Positions 46,029 through 59,079 of a DNA stretch of 64,000 nt are shown here, in pieces; within the stretch, counting starts at the first letter, position 1, and each line of letters opens with the position of its first letter. A program made the translations under genes and the position numbers. The stretch is from positions 310,001-374,000 of the forward strand of contig WOAB01000156.1 in the NCBI GenBank assembly GCA_027886185.1, written 5' to 3'. The stretch comes from Rheum nobile (taxonomy: Eukaryota; Streptophyta; Magnoliopsida; Caryophyllales; Polygonaceae). The notes beneath the pieces are model-generated. The model was not told the DNA's origin. It saw nothing but the letters and a program-made list of their open reading frames with translations, and did no database searches.

Positions 46029-46652
46029 AGAAAATGAGAATATTAACAGTGGCAATAAAGGAAGCTTGGTTTAACAGTGGCAATAACTCGGATGGCAGGT
46101 ATGAAGCAGATGACATAAATAAAGGAAGCTTGGTTTAACAGTGGCAATAACCTGGTAAGATGAAGAAGCCTAACGTAATTTTTGGTGGGAAAGAGACGAT
46201 TAACTAAGCTAGCTTAGTTTTAGCGGGAAATATGCAGTGATTTGACAACTACACATCAGCGTTTTTTATGGCTGAAATTCACTTGGTTTAACATTAAGCT
46301 TAATCTTAATCTCCATCCGGCTTAATCACAGCTTCTCTCCATATATAATTTTAAATTCTGACACACAGTACAATCAAGCCAGCCTGTTGCCATCTTTTCA
46401 ACTTTTCAACTTCTTTTCTTTTCCTTTTAAATTTCGATTTACAAATTCTGATAATGCATTTTCTACCCAAAATATAAAAGCAAAATAAAATCAAATAAAG
46501 TCACTTTATGTTATTACAGTTATATCCAAAAATATAAGTACAACTTTACAAATTTCATTCTCAATGTGGTATACCCTTGCAAAATGGCCCACAAATCAAA
46601 TACAAACATAGAGTTAAAAGAGCAATATATAAATGAGATGGAAGGCTTAAAG
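46029..46652. other. 5' side of MULE 2 transposase and right end of MULE 2
   Basis: TTAACAGTGGCAATAA is repeated at 46053, 46074 and 46136, with GGAAGCTTGGT shared by the first and third copies. 46390-46585 aligns inversely with 36303-46xxx-side left-end sequence 36303-36480. No further gene is seen. Confidence 0.5.
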
Positions 46653-47062
46653 TAGGGGCGGAGTCAGGATTTTAGCCCTCTTTGGGGTAAAATCATGTGC
46701 GATTTTTTTTTTGTGACTTAAATCCCACGTGATTAAAATACTATTTCGCAAAAATCAATTTTAATTTTTTTATAAAGCTTAAGGTAATTTTTACATGAGA
46801 TGAGAGGAAAAAAACTTAAGTAATTTTTTTGACTTAAATCTGTTAGAATTGACTGAAATTGCATTTTCAGATGAGATGAGGGGAAAATTTAAAGTAATTT
46901 CATTTTCATGGCTTAAATTTATTATGACTGACTGAAATTACATTTTCACATTCAATAAGGATAAAAAAAGCTTAAAAATTTTATTATTTTTTTGAAAAAA
47001 AAAGTTTTTTTTTTCCAGAGGGGGCTATAGCCCCCCCTGGGCCCAACGTAGCTCCGCCCCTG
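46653..47062. mobile_element. hAT-type MITE (410 bp) with perfect 8-bp target duplication
   Basis: The terminal inverted repeats are TAGGGGCGGAG and, from the other side, CAGGGGCGGAG. GCTTAAAG flanks the element at 46645-46652 and 47063-47070. An 8-bp duplication with (T/C)AGGGG ends is characteristic of the hAT superfamily. The interior is AT-rich with about three diverged 110-bp repeats (GACTTAAAT...GACTGAAATT). No coding capacity. Confidence 0.9.
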
Positions 47063-47070
47063 GCTTAAAG

Positions 47071-48894
47071 GATACATGTGAAAGAGATGAGTATGGCAAA
47101 ACACGAGTGAAAAAGTACAAACCTGACACGACGTCATGTCATTGGACAACAATTTGCAAGACACTCAACTATAAACCCCCGAGCAAAATTCTGACACAAG
47201 AAGACCATATAATCCACAACACCATGCCTTGACCTCAACCGTAGCAATCAACTCAATCCATACACCAAACAAAAATCCCCATACCAATACAATGTGTCTC
47301 AAACATTCAAATAATTTATGTCATTCATAGATCAACCTGTTATTGTATCCCTTGAATCTGGTGGTCCATTTAGTTTGTTGAAATTGACGGTAAATGATGT
47401 GTTGTTGCTAATATTAAAAAAATGATTTCATTTCTTAAAAAGAAAAATAAATTTACACAAACACACTCTTTTTTATTATTAAGCTAAAAGTTTCACTATT
47501 TTTATTATTAAGCTAAAAGTTTCACTGTTTTTAAACTGATCTTCATCCTATTTATGTTTTATTGTGCTTCATTTGATGTATATATTCTTGTTATTAGATC
47601 TAGTTTTCATGTCAATACATCGGGTGATCGAAAAAAAAGTATTTTTTGAAGAAAGTGTAGAGATTAGATGCGTATAAGCGGAATTTCAGAAAACTATTTT
47701 CAAACATCTAATAAGGATCTCATGCATGAATCAATAGGTATCAAGCAAAAATAGAGTTACATACATTTTGATACGAGTCTGAAACGTTCCGGCAGAATTT
47801 CAGCAGAGATCAAAAGCCCCAAGTGTGGTTTCTCTAATTGGTCCACACGAGTCTGTAATTTGAATCGCCTCTGGTGTCATCTGCTAGAACGAACAAACGA
47901 AGGACAAGCTTGGATTCCTTGGGGAGCAGTTCGACCGTGCCCTAGTTGGAGGAGAGGAATAATGTGTTTTCCTTGTTCATAACAATTACTTATAAGATCG
48001 TATCTTATCTTTGGTAATGGATATAATATCTTTATATTGTATCCATATATCTTCTAATAAGATATCTCCTTATCTAGTAATTATTAATTGTAACTCTTAT
48101 CCATCAATAATAAAAGTCAATCTCCCAATATAAGCCTATGGTCGAAATCTCCATGTCCCACATGGGCTTGCGGTTCGGTTTGATCCAGCCTGATAACTCT
48201 ATGTGTGTGACCTCATAGGATCCGGTTATTATAGTCATGGGCCTAACCCGATTAAGCTCATTAATCGTAGTTGGCTTCTAGCAAAGCACTACGATCCCTA
48301 AAATACCCGGATTGTAAATCTCCATTAATAATCTTATTCCATGTTCGATAATTGCACATTTGATTAACGACACAATTCCTTCATAAAGTGACATGAAAAT
48401 TTTGTTTAGTAACTTCTTAATCCATGGTTGTATTGTTGTAATTTTCTTCGGGCTTGTGTTGTCTTATAATATCTTTATTAGTGAAATTATGAGCGAATAT
48501 CTTATAATTTAAAATAAATAAATGTCATAAAAAAAGTAAATAAAGATTTGAGTTTTTTTATATGTGGTTCTCTTCATAATTATTTTATTGATTTGAGAAA
48601 AGATTATGACATTTTTTTATTTGTTTTTAAGAATAAGGCCAGTTAACCACAGGTCGAGACACTTTCGATCAGTTTTCAAACAACCTTAATCCTAGATGAT
48701 AATTTACATGTTTTTGTTACCCATATGGCCATATCCTCCTATATTTGCAGAAGGGCGAGTCAGCTCAAATCTCTTATATATTCTGTGAATTCCTATTAAT
48801 TACTAATAATTAAATTAGAAGTAATTACGTTACATGCCAGCCGATTAATAGCATTACATCACCCCTTTTAAATAAGATAATTGGTTGTTATTTT
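47071..48894. other. Non-coding region, probable decayed repeat
   Basis: No gene is supported. TTATTATTAAGCTAAAAGTTTCACT is tandemly repeated at about 47475-47525. 47640-48380 has lower AT content and phrases such as CCCACATGGGCTTGCGG that suggest an old retroelement, but no domain was found. Confidence 0.4.
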
Positions 48895-49330
48895 TTATTT
48901 ATTTTTGATGAGGAAAGATTTCAAGGTACCCGATATAACCACATCGGGTAGCTCGAGAGGCCGATAGAATCGGCGTCGGTACAAACCGAACAGAAAGAAC
49001 CAAAGACAAGCACGGAAATTACATCGAAGCAGAAGGGAACACAACAATCTAAGGTTGACAAGGAGTCAGCTTAGACTCAAGGGTGCCACCGAGAAATGGT
49101 CAAACAAAAACACCTGCGAAAGTGTTGAATGGGCTGCATTGACGTTGCCTTCACCTAGATGAAGGATCTTCAAAAGTCTCAACCATGACGTTATCCTCGT
49201 TCGAAAGGGGTCTTCATTCAGCCACATACACGACCACGACCGACAGCTCAGCCAGAACCCAAGATATATTCCATAAAAGCCGCAAGAATTTTACCACCCA
49301 TACTTGATCAAAACAGAAATCAAAAAGATC
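48895..49330 (-). mobile_element. Possible LINE-like 3' end fragment (minus strand)
   Basis: On the minus strand a GC-richer stretch ends in GTACCGACGCCGATTC, CGGCCTCTCGAGCTACCCGA and GGTTATATCGGGTACC. An A-rich tail follows (CATCAAAAATAAATAAAAAA). The tail orientation and the short hairpin just before it resemble plant LINE 3' ends. No reverse transcriptase motif is present, so this is tentative. Confidence 0.35.
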
Positions 49331-51199
49331 AATAAGGGTGAAATTGATGTGATTGAATCCATCAATTTGGTCTTAACGAAAGTTGAGAAATTAGAAGGCT
49401 TTTTTTTTTTTCCTTTTACGAAGTTATACTCTTGTTAAAGAGTTTGAACTGATAAACACTATTAATGTTTTTAGTATATTGGTTGGAATAGAGGAGTTGG
49501 GCTTTTTAACCATTAAAACAAATTCAAAAAGTCCAAATAAGTGAGATTTGGACCTCAGTGAAAACATGAATTTCGCATATGTCGTTAGACTTTGACATTT
49601 GTCGTTAATAGTTAAGCATACAAAGGGTACCATAAGGAGGAGAGGAACCTGGATATGAATGCCAAACTTTATCATAGTACACAAAAATATATGAGGGGTA
49701 TATAGAGGAGGGTAGACTCCAAATTATTATAAGTAAGACAATGTAGTTAGTAGTGTTCCTGTTACGAGGATTGATAATTGGTTTTGTCAACTTCAGGCAG
49801 TAAGACATGGACAAAGGCTGTAAGTGGGTAGCCTATCTACATGGCATCAGAAGTGGGCGCAAATCTCCCAATGGATCCTGCACAAACAAGATCATGGTGG
49901 TGAAGGAGAGTATGTGGGATAACCCATAATTTTTACAGAGTAGATTAGATCAAATGAAGAAGGTTAAATCACACAAGTATAAGAGAGAAATGTACGAGAA
50001 GCTAATAGGCTTGCAAATAGATGAGAATATTAATTCAGACAGAAGGTTATGTTGATACAAAGAGACATTTTATTAACAGAAGAGTCGTCAGTGGGGGTGG
50101 CATGAGTGTTGCTCTTACAATGTAAATTTGTTTGATAGTAATTATGATACCAAGTGTTGCAGCAAAGGTTTGATCTGTTATAATTGAGCATAATAGGATG
50201 TTTTTGTTATTATACTTTGGTAATTTATTCATCCTCTTGGAACAATTCTTGGTAATGTTATTCCATTTGAACAGAGTGCAATAGTTGATGTTGGGCATAT
50301 TAGATATGCAAAGCCATAGTGAGAGGCCGAGAGCTAATAAACACACAAATTTTACTTGACTTTCTTACTAGTGATGTTTGACCCATTTAGAGCATTGTTA
50401 TTTATGTAACATCTGGTATAGTTACTTTCGGTTATAGTTCGTTTAGACAGGGAAATTTTTGCATTGTTGATAACAACAGGGGTTGGTAGTGGTTGATGCT
50501 TGTGAAGCACTGTCATTAACAAAAATCCCAGAGAAAGGTTCCTCACCTTTAACCTTCAGGTATTAAGGTGAAAGCAGAGAGTTTGATGAGCCAACAAAAT
50601 CAATAGTAGAATCAACCAGTAAGCTCACAGATTCAAAATAAGGGATAATGTGGTGATAAGGGTTTTGGAAATGTATTCATTTAACATGATAACCATAGCA
50701 AATAAAATGGCCAAAGGTAAACCCCCTTGACAATAGTAGGTTTGAAATTAAAAGGAGGAATTTCAAACCTAGATTAGGGATGAAAAATCTTCTTTAGGGC
50801 TTGAAGACAGCGCTGAGGAAGTTTGGAGGGTTGCTCGCCTAGAACCGACATCAGAGAGAGCCAGAACAGGTCAATCTGACCCAGGAGGTGAGGGGGTCTC
50901 GCCGTTGCAGCCAGCAAGATGGGTAATCAATCTTCTTCCTTAGGGGAAGCTTCATCCAGAGAGATGCGAGATAAACTAGGGTTTGAACTTCAGTTGATAG
51001 AGAGAAAAATTATTTTGGGAGAGATCCCTTTTTATGGCCATAGAATTGGTAAAGCCCGATGAAAAGGCCATAGAAGGTTGCTAGAGTAATCCATGTGACG
51101 GAAATATTGTCTGGAGGGAGATCGGTGTTGAAGAAGGTTGAACTTCTGTTAGAGGATGGTGCGGCGCCGGTACGAAGGGAAAGGGGATTTTTAAGAGTA
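49331..51199. other. Non-coding region with possible antisense retroelement remnant
   Basis: No intact gene. Minus-strand frames at 50047-50546 lack domains. One minus-strand reading near 50720 gives FGHFICYGYH, faintly like a copia Gag zinc-knuckle region, but stops surround it. I would not name it. Confidence 0.3.
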
Positions 51200-52551
51200 A
51201 AGAAATAACAAAGTATTGGTTGTATACCTTGTGATCGTCAACAATGTATTCGGTGTCGGTGTCGATGTATTTTTCAAATGAGTTTAATGCATTCCATTTC
51301 CAACACTCTATAAATATGTTTCTTTCTTTATTTTGTCTTTTGGCTTCAAATTGAGTCGGTGGATTCTGTTAAATCCATGATGGCCTTCTCTTTGCTTGTG
51401 TTTGTGGATTATGTGTTTTTGGATTATGTTGTGGGTGTTGGGAATCTGGTTTTAAATTTGTGTAAGATGTACTGCGTGAAGGGTTCATTGCTTGATGCTT
51501 GTGTCTAGCTATATTTGCTTCATTGCTTGTTGTTTGTCTGTTTTATTGGTTGATTGTCTTTATCTCCTTGTTCATCTACACATGTTAAGAAAGCCCAAGT
51601 TTCAGGTAAGTGCAGATTGAAAGCCATGGATTGTTAGTTTGAAATGATTGCACACAATATTTCAAATTACCTTTCGTTATAAGGTGACATTCTATGAATT
51701 GAGATCCATTCTTGGTGGGCCTGATCTTCCCGTCATTGAATGCACAACCTATGACATCTTTCAAATGAAATTAGGGTAAGTTGACATGAATTTCTATTTT
51801 CACGGTAATAGCAATTTTGGGAGCTAGGTAAGTTTCTACCTCTTGTGAACCCATGTCATCAGATGTCTTTTTGCTTGTTTGGAATTACATGAATTGACTG
51901 GGCCTGCTATGGGTGCCTTTCAGTCCTTGTTTTTTGTGCAAAGGCGACTGCGGAGCGGGTTGTACGGAAGCACATGAATCCATTTTATATGTGGGTGGTA
52001 ATTTGTTGTGGAAGTTGGTATGCGGTTATACATGTGAATTCAATATGAAGGGCTATTTAAATGGGTATGTTGGGTCTTTCCAATTGATTTGCAGTTAAGG
52101 TAAGGACAACCCAAAGGATGAGGAGTTGAGACTGGGAAATTAAACTGTAACAGTCGTTTTGATGTTGTACAACCTTTGAACTTCTTTCGATTTAAATATA
52201 GGTGTAGTGTTGTGCAGCTTTTGATGTTGTACAACCGTTTGACTTGACTTTTTTTTTTTTTTTTTGTTAAAAAGTTTGATTGTTTTGTTTAATTGTTGCA
52301 TGGGCATTAGTAGTCTGCACATGCATGTATGGCCCAATATCTGATGCAATTTTTTGTCTTCTCAAATCATTTGTTGGCCCAATATGTGAGGGTAAAACAT
52401 ATTATTCAGCTCTATTGTGAAGCAAAACAACTGTAGAGATTGAAGTGCAACATTAATGATGGTAAAAAAACTCAACTTTTATATAACAAAACAATTGTAG
52501 AAAATTAAAGTGAAGCATTAATGAGGACAAGAGAGCCAACTTTTAAGTAGA
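51200..52551 (-). repeat. Inverted repeat, left copy (non-autonomous Helitron family member)
   Basis: The reverse complement of 51200-52551 aligns with 54681-56095 over almost its entire length. Landmarks are TGGGCCATACATGCATGT, CAACATCAAAAGCTGCACAAC, GGATTCATGTGCTTC and GATGGCCTTC... paired with its inverse. The 5' end on the minus strand is TCTACTTAAAAGTTGG at 52551. The right copy carries about 44 bp near 55935-55980 that are missing here. This copy instead duplicates about 65 bp near 52400-52500. The copy stops at 51200, so its 3' end is lost. Confidence 0.85.
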
Positions 52552-54264
52552 CTATAAATCGAAGCCCGTGCTTCGCACGAGCCTTTTGTGTATATGTTGT
52601 CGCGGTTTAAATGTGAATTTGTAATATATGGATTGTTGTTGCATGTTTTATCTTAAATACTATATTGTTTGATATGTATTTAATATAATATCTAAGTATT
52701 TTATGTATAAAATGCTATGATTATACGAAGTACAATTTTATTTATTTATTTGGTCAGAAGTTCAATTTAAATTTTAAATTAAGGCGGTAGTTATTTTTTG
52801 TAGGGATGCATTTCTTTTTTCTTTGAAAATATTTGGGGAATATTTTAGAAATTCCTATCTAATTATATGTTGTATATGTTGTACTTAAACTGGAGTATTT
52901 GTAAGAAATTTCCTACAACAACTCTCATTTCATGCTCTACTACCCTCCATATTTCTAACTTTTGCCTTTGTCTTACAAATATATTGTCTTTTAATAATGT
53001 TTTTTATTATACTTTAGTTATTAATATTCATTAATATATTGTTTTATTTTTTTGGTCTGGAATATATATCGTTTTATTGGTCACATTGACTTTACATATT
53101 CCTAGACAAATATCATTTTAATTAAAATATATTAGTCATTACTTCATATTCTTATAAGTAATAGAAATAATTGGTGACTCTGTATATTCTTAAACCTTGT
53201 TACATTTTATATAAAAATATATTAGTTATTTTATTGGTACATGCTTACTCTTCTTAGCGAAATTATAATTCATAATTTCTTCCTTGTACATTTCATATGT
53301 GAGAGTGAGTATATGTCAATTATTTTGACTTTCATCCTTGATTAATTCCTCTAGATCAAGAAAAATGAGGTCAAATTTAGTATATACACATGATGAGTGT
53401 AAAATGAATATGTATAAAATAGAACAACAAAAATCATCATTAACCAAAATAACAACACACCTACCTAAATCGATTAGTACAAAAAAGGAACTAAAAATAC
53501 GAACCTAGTTGAATTTATGCTACCAAAAGTTAAAGGGTTTACATCGTCCATAAAATAGTTTGTTTTATTTATTACTAACAATCAATTGTCCTAAATCAAT
53601 TGTATTTGTCCTTCTTTTAGCGAAAGCTACCCGTGTATGATGTAAACAATCGATGCCTCAATAGTGCTATTAGATTATCCAATGCAGAGACTTGCAACAG
53701 TGACATTTGGTGAAACCCTCTTATATAGAGTATAAATAAATTGAAATTTTTATAATGTAACGTAGTACTCATATATAAATGAGGTAGATGAAAAGCTTTT
53801 TTTTTTACAATTTAATCTAGTGAAATTAATGATCTTTAAAGGCCATTCATTTTCTTTCTCAATTACCAATGAGAAGCTCTAGGGAGTATTATGGACTCTA
53901 TTTCTCTTAGTTGGGTAATCTATTGAGACTAATGGTATTCCAAAAGAAAGTCCATTCATTTTATTCACAATGATTAATTATAGTTTTTTATTACATATTT
54001 TCATTAAAAAGATTAAAATTGAATTAAAATTGGAAACAAATGTTAACTAACGTAATTGTGGAATTCATAAAATCATTCAATCCGGGAAAAAAGTGTTAAT
54101 TATATTGGTTATAAATAGTCATTGAAATCAATGAAATTATATTAACTAACAAATTTACAGAAAATTAGTTACAGGAAGCCAAAAGGTTGCATACAAAAAT
54201 CATCAAAATTTAAAGATAAATGTTGATCATTTATTGACACAAAATATCAACTTTTTATATAGGA
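52552..54264 (-). mobile_element. Short non-autonomous Helitron (1713 bp) abutting the left copy
   Basis: Read on the minus strand it begins A-TCCTATATAAAAAGTTG at 54264. It ends with the hairpin GCTCGTGC-GAA-GCACGGGC, then TTCGATTTATAG at 52552, and the next base is T. A 5' TC after an A, and a 3' GC-rich hairpin about a dozen bases before the end, are Helitron features; the terminal ATAG deviates from CTRR. The interior is AT-rich with no gene. Confidence 0.55.
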
Positions 54265-54680
54265 TAGATATAGATATAGATTCAGTTTTACCAAATAATT
54301 AATTTTTTTAAATGCATTTTTCATAATTTTGGATTGATTTTCTTTCATATCAAACGTTATTTTATTTTATTTTGGCATTTTGTCACATAATATCTCACTG
54401 AGTGCTATTAATTGTTTTCATTTTTTTTGTCAATCTATAATTTGGGCTATTTTAATATATCATAGTTTTATAAAAGTGATTTCAAATATATTATATAATA
54501 AAAGTAATAATATCGTCAAAAACAAATAACTAAAACAAAAAATAATAACGCTACGTGTCGTTCACTTAATAGTAGCACATCATTTTATATATTAGGTTGA
54601 TATTTACGTTGCAAACAGTATTTTAAAATCTTTTATACAACGAATACGAATGGACAAAAAAATCATAATCTTCTCATATA

Positions 54681-57600
54681 TCTAATTTATTTAAAAGTTG
54701 GATTTATTGTCCTCATTAATGCTCCACTTCAATTCTTTACGATTGTTTTGTTATATAAAAGTTGAGTTTTTTTACCCTCATATATTGAGCCAACAAATAA
54801 TTTGAGAAGACAAAAAAATTGCAATCAGATATTGGGCCATACATGCATGTGCAGACTCCTACTGCACGCACGTGTGAATGTGTTTGTTGAAAGAATCTGA
54901 ACCCAATTTTAGGTCTATAAAAATTTAACCATTAATGCTCATGCAACAATTAAACTTTTAACAAAAAAAAAGAAAAAAAAAAAAGAGTCAAGTCAAACGG
55001 TTATACAACATCAAAAGCTGCACAACACCACCTATATTTAAATCGGAAGAAGTTCAAAGGATGTACAACATCAAAACGACTGTTACAGTTTAATTTTTCA
55101 GCCTCAACTCCTCATCCTTTGGGTTGCCCTCACCTTAACTGCAAATCAATTGGGAAGACCCCACATACCCATTTAAATAGCCCTTCATATTGAACTCACA
55201 TGTATAACCGCATACCAGCTTCCACAACAAATTACTACCCACAGATAAAATGGATTCATGTGCTTCTGTATAACCTGCTCCGCAGTCGCCTTTGCACAAA
55301 AAAACAAGGACTGAAAGGCACCCATAGCAGGCCCAGTCAATTCATGTAATTCCAAACAAGCAAAAAAGACATCTGATGGCATGGGTTCACAAGAAGTAGA
55401 AACTTACCTAACTCCCAAAATTGCTATTAATGTGAAAATAAAAATTCATGCCAACTTACCCCAATTTCATTTGAAAGATGTCATAGGTTGTGCAATCAAT
55501 AACGGAAAGATCAAGTCCACCAAGGATGGATCTCAATTCGTAGAATGCCACCTTATAAACGAAATGTAATTTGAAGTTATGTGTGCAATCATTTCAAACT
55601 AACAATCCATGGCTTTCAATTTGCACTTACCTGAAACTTGGGCTTTCTTAACATGTGCAGATGAACAAGGAGATAAAGACAATCAACCAATAAAACAAAC
55701 AAGCAACAAGCAATGAAGCGAATATAGCTAGGCACAAGGACAAGCAAATATAGCTAGGCACAAGCATCAAGCAATGAACCCTTCATGCAGTACCTCTTAC
55801 ACAAATTTAAAACCAGATTCCCAGCACCCACGACATAATCCACAAACACAAGCAAGGGGAAGGCCATCATGGATTTAACAGAATCCACCGACTCAATTTG
55901 AAGCCAAAAGACAATGCAAAGGAAGAAACATATTTATATCTCGATCAATTGTATGAAGGGATTGTGGCCACAATGAAAGTCATGGAGTGTTGGAAATGGG
56001 ATACACCAAACTCATTTGGGAAATACATCGGCACCGAATACATTATTGGCGATCACAAGGTATGCAATCAATACTTTGTTATTTCTTTTCTCCAGCCAAA
56101 AAAAGACTCAAATGATAATTCAACATAATAAACTGTACTCAATTTAATATACACAAATCATAATATCGGACTCTAACATATGCACCTTATTTCATGTATA
56201 TACTAATAGTTAACAACATAGAATATAATCTCCCCGTCACTTGAAAAAACAGTGAATAGAGAAGTAGAAAATGAGATGTAAAATTAAGCATGGAGCAAAC
56301 CACTAGAACCACATTTATTCGAGGATCACCATACCTCATCCATCAAGCAATTACCACTTTGCACGGAAGTGAACCTCCACTACGACACGAACCAATTTCC
56401 TTTTCTCCCTTACATAAGCAAATTAGCAAAGTGCATACACCAAACACAAAAAACCCATCTTTCAAGGCATTCATGATTAAATATACCTTAATTCAGTCAA
56501 CAAAACCCGAGTAGAGTGAAAGAAGGCAATGCAACAAGTATAACAACCTCCAAGTTATCATGAGACAAGCAAAATATATTATGTGAAATTTGGCTTACAT
56601 TTCGCCATCAGGTAATTGGAACTCCATACTGCATATCATAGTGTTTAATTAGCTCTAGGATTGATTTTTTTTCTATGCTTTCTTATGGTTTGGAATTAGC
56701 CAAACGGAGGTTTGGTATAAGGTATGATAATCCAATTCCTGGGGGTTTTAAGCATGAGATTGCATATTTCAAAGCATTAAACTAAGCGTTAGTAAGTTCC
56801 AGTACCCTAATTCCCTCTTCCATTGCAAATTTGCAACATAGTAAAAGAAAAACCAAAACAATTTAGCACACAAGTAAAAAATCACAATAAAAATAAATAA
56901 AAACCCAGAAACAAGAAGATTGCCAATAGATCCATTAGAAAACACAAATCTACCACAAACAGAAGGGTAATCAAGAACAGAAAAACTGCCAAAATAACAA
57001 CAGAATACTAAAATTCCAAACAGAATGAAGAACAAGAAGAACACGGGAGAATAACCTTCAATGCCAGAGTGAAAAATCTCAAAAGCAAACCAGTGGGCAT
57101 AATGGTTAGAGCTTGGAATCCTCGAATGTCAGGACACTACCAATCCCACCTTCATCCGAGCTAGATTTTGAAGCTCTCCCTGCTCCTACCCCCAAATATG
57201 AAATCCAACCTCCAAAGATCGAATGAACCCAAAAATCAAGAAAAAGGGGATTCTTTAATTGGAGGACTTGAAAACAGAAAAAATTGTTTGCTTTGAGATA
57301 GGAGAGAGGTTTTTAAAAGGGGGCTCTGAAGTGGATTTGCAAGCTCTTTTTGAAAAGGGGGTTAGGAATCGTTGAATTGGAACATGTTCTTACATATTTG
57401 TATGTTGGAGGAGCCTTCGGTCTCCTGCTTCAGCATAGATCTAACAACATCTAGCAAGGGGAAGAACGGAAAAAGGAAAAAGAGGGAAAAAAAAGGAAAT
57501 TGTCTGGTACTTTGGGTAGTTGTCTTACACAAAAAATACAACATTAGATGTTTCTAAAATAATAAATTATAATATTTTTGAAATATGTGGTAATTTCTAT

Positions 57601-57996
57601 ATAAAATTAGATGGTGTTAAACAATAAAAAAATGTTGTTTTTAAGGTATATTAAAAGTATGATGATTTTAGCAATTAAGTCAAGAAAAATAATTAATTTA
57701 TAAACATATTTTTTAATTTATAATGAATCGAGGTATGTACAATTTTATGTGCATATATTATACTAATAATTATACAAGTTTATAACACCAAAAAGAGCTA
57801 TACCATTGATTCATTATTCTCTTCATTACAATTTATACTTTTCTAGACTTAATTATATTTTACTCTTAATTTATTATTTATAATCTTATATTTGTGAATA
57901 AACTACGTAATTTATGTTCTCTTCAACAAGTAAATTTTAAAAATAAATTACTAAAACACTATATTGCCCGTGCGACGTACGGGGTCAACCTACTAG
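54681..57996 (+). mobile_element. Non-autonomous Helitron (3316 bp), right copy
   Basis: It begins A-TCTAATTTATTTAAAAGTTGG at 54681. It ends with the hairpin GCCCGTGC-GAC-GTACGGGG, a short spacer and CTAG at 57993-57996. The next base is A rather than the expected T. The first 1.4 kb is the inverted partner of 51200-52551. Short open frames (55381-55569, 55898-56128) contain KDVIGCAINNGKI and FGKYIGTEYIIGD, which might be relics of an RPA-like OB-fold gene of the kind Helitrons carry. That assignment is weak. 56130-57960 shows no gene. Confidence 0.65.
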
Positions 57997-58301
57997 AAAA
58001 TGGTTTTCCAAATTATTTAGAAATACTATGAGGCACAACTTCATTTCATCATAACACTGGACTTTCATTCACATACTAAGTATATTAATGTGTTATATAT
58101 TTATAGTACAAAACATAGTTACATTTTATATAAGAATAACTGAATGATTTTACTGATATTTAATTGTTTATAATGTTGAACTTTATAATCTAATGTGTTA
58201 TGTTTTGAAGTTGGATAATATTTCATGTTGTCGAGTGGAAATGAAAACATCCATTATGTTATTTCATTATAATGTTTTCATCATAATAAATTTACTATCT
58301 A

Positions 58302-58605
58302 TCTATATATTTAAAAGTTAGCATTCTAGGTCATTGAATGCTAACTTTTAAAGACAAAATCAAAGGCTTTAATGAGCCCAAAGGTATAGTTTGCATGTAG
58401 TGTTAGTTTATCACCCTTAATATATAATATATTAGCTTATCCGATCGATTTTTACTATAGGGTTTATAAAATAATATAAAATACATAAGTATAATTATAG
58501 GCTACTTTGTAATTTAAGTAATTAATTTTTCTTTTTTTATTTTAATATACCATAGCATAATTATGTGTATATATAAAACTGAGCACTATTTGTAAGTAAT
58601 TATCC

Positions 58606-58637
<32 letters not shown>

Positions 58638-58721
58638 TTTTTCAGTTAAATCTTGCCTCTACGTACATACTACTTTTTAGGTTATGACTCAATTTTTTAC
58701 CTAAATCTCAATTAGTGATAA
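58302..58721 (+). mobile_element. Probable Helitron 5' fragment with terminal hairpin
   Basis: A-TCTATATATTTAAAAGTTAGC resembles the other Helitron 5' ends nearby. TTTAAAAGTTAGCATTC (58310-58326) pairs perfectly with GAATGCTAACTTTTAAA (58336-58352) over 17 bp. The fragment runs up to the 3' end of the autonomous Helitron at 58722. A run of 19 C followed by (AC)n lies at 58604-58637. Confidence 0.5.
58604..58637. repeat. C19 homopolymer followed by (AC)n
   Basis: An uninterrupted run of 19 C bases leads straight into CACACACACACACAC. The complementary G run could form quadruplex structures and is also error-prone in sequencing and assembly. Confidence 0.9.
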
Positions 58722-58731
58722 CTAGTGTAAT

Positions 58732-58749
58732 ACCCATGCCTTGCACGGG
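58732..58749 (-). other. Helitron 3' terminal hairpin
   Basis: CCCGTGC and GCATGGG pair over 7 bp with one G-T wobble and a 3-base loop, 7 bases before CTAG. In Helitrons this structure acts as the replication or transposition stop signal. Confidence 0.8.
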
Positions 58750-59079
58750 ATCTGTTTTTTTTTTTTACATTTGTAAGAAAGATATTTATTAAATTATGGA
58801 TGAGTCATTGGTTCAATATTTTTTTGATTAGTTATTTGAATAAAACATGACTAACCGAACATTAAAACAGATTCAAGATATACGAAAGACTAATTATATA
58901 AAGAGAGAAGACACTCTCCATAACTTTATTAATAATAAAATTGGCTAATTAGTGTTTCAAATATGTATAGCCACACCACTTACATCAATACTACTAAAAG
59001 ATCAAAAATACTAAAAATGATCATATAATACATGAAAATGAAACAAAAAACATTAATTGTGGAACGATGTTTAAAATGA

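Larger units (their letters stand above)
36303..46585. mobile_element. MULE 2 (about 10.3 kb) with DUF1985-Ulp1, GRF and MuDR genes
   Basis: Candidate ends match when read inward: GGTGGCATATTTTGCAA at 36303 and GTGGGCCATTTTGCAA at about 46592. Both are followed by ATATTTTGGGTA(C/G)AAAA and GGATTTAC or GAATTTGTAAATC blocks. I found no convincing 9-bp target duplication, so the limits are approximate. The gene set (Ulp1 plus, GRF plus, MuDR transposase minus) is clear. Only about 150 bp separates it from MULE 1. Confidence 0.65.

Noticed and set aside
36294..46600. 9-bp target duplication for MULE 2
   Set aside because: TACCACTTT on the left and the sequence after GGCCCAC on the right do not match, so I left the ends approximate.
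55381..56128. Confident RPA1 gene capture in the Helitron
   Set aside because: Only two short peptides vaguely resemble OB-fold segments; opposite-strand readings are equally open, so no gene was called.
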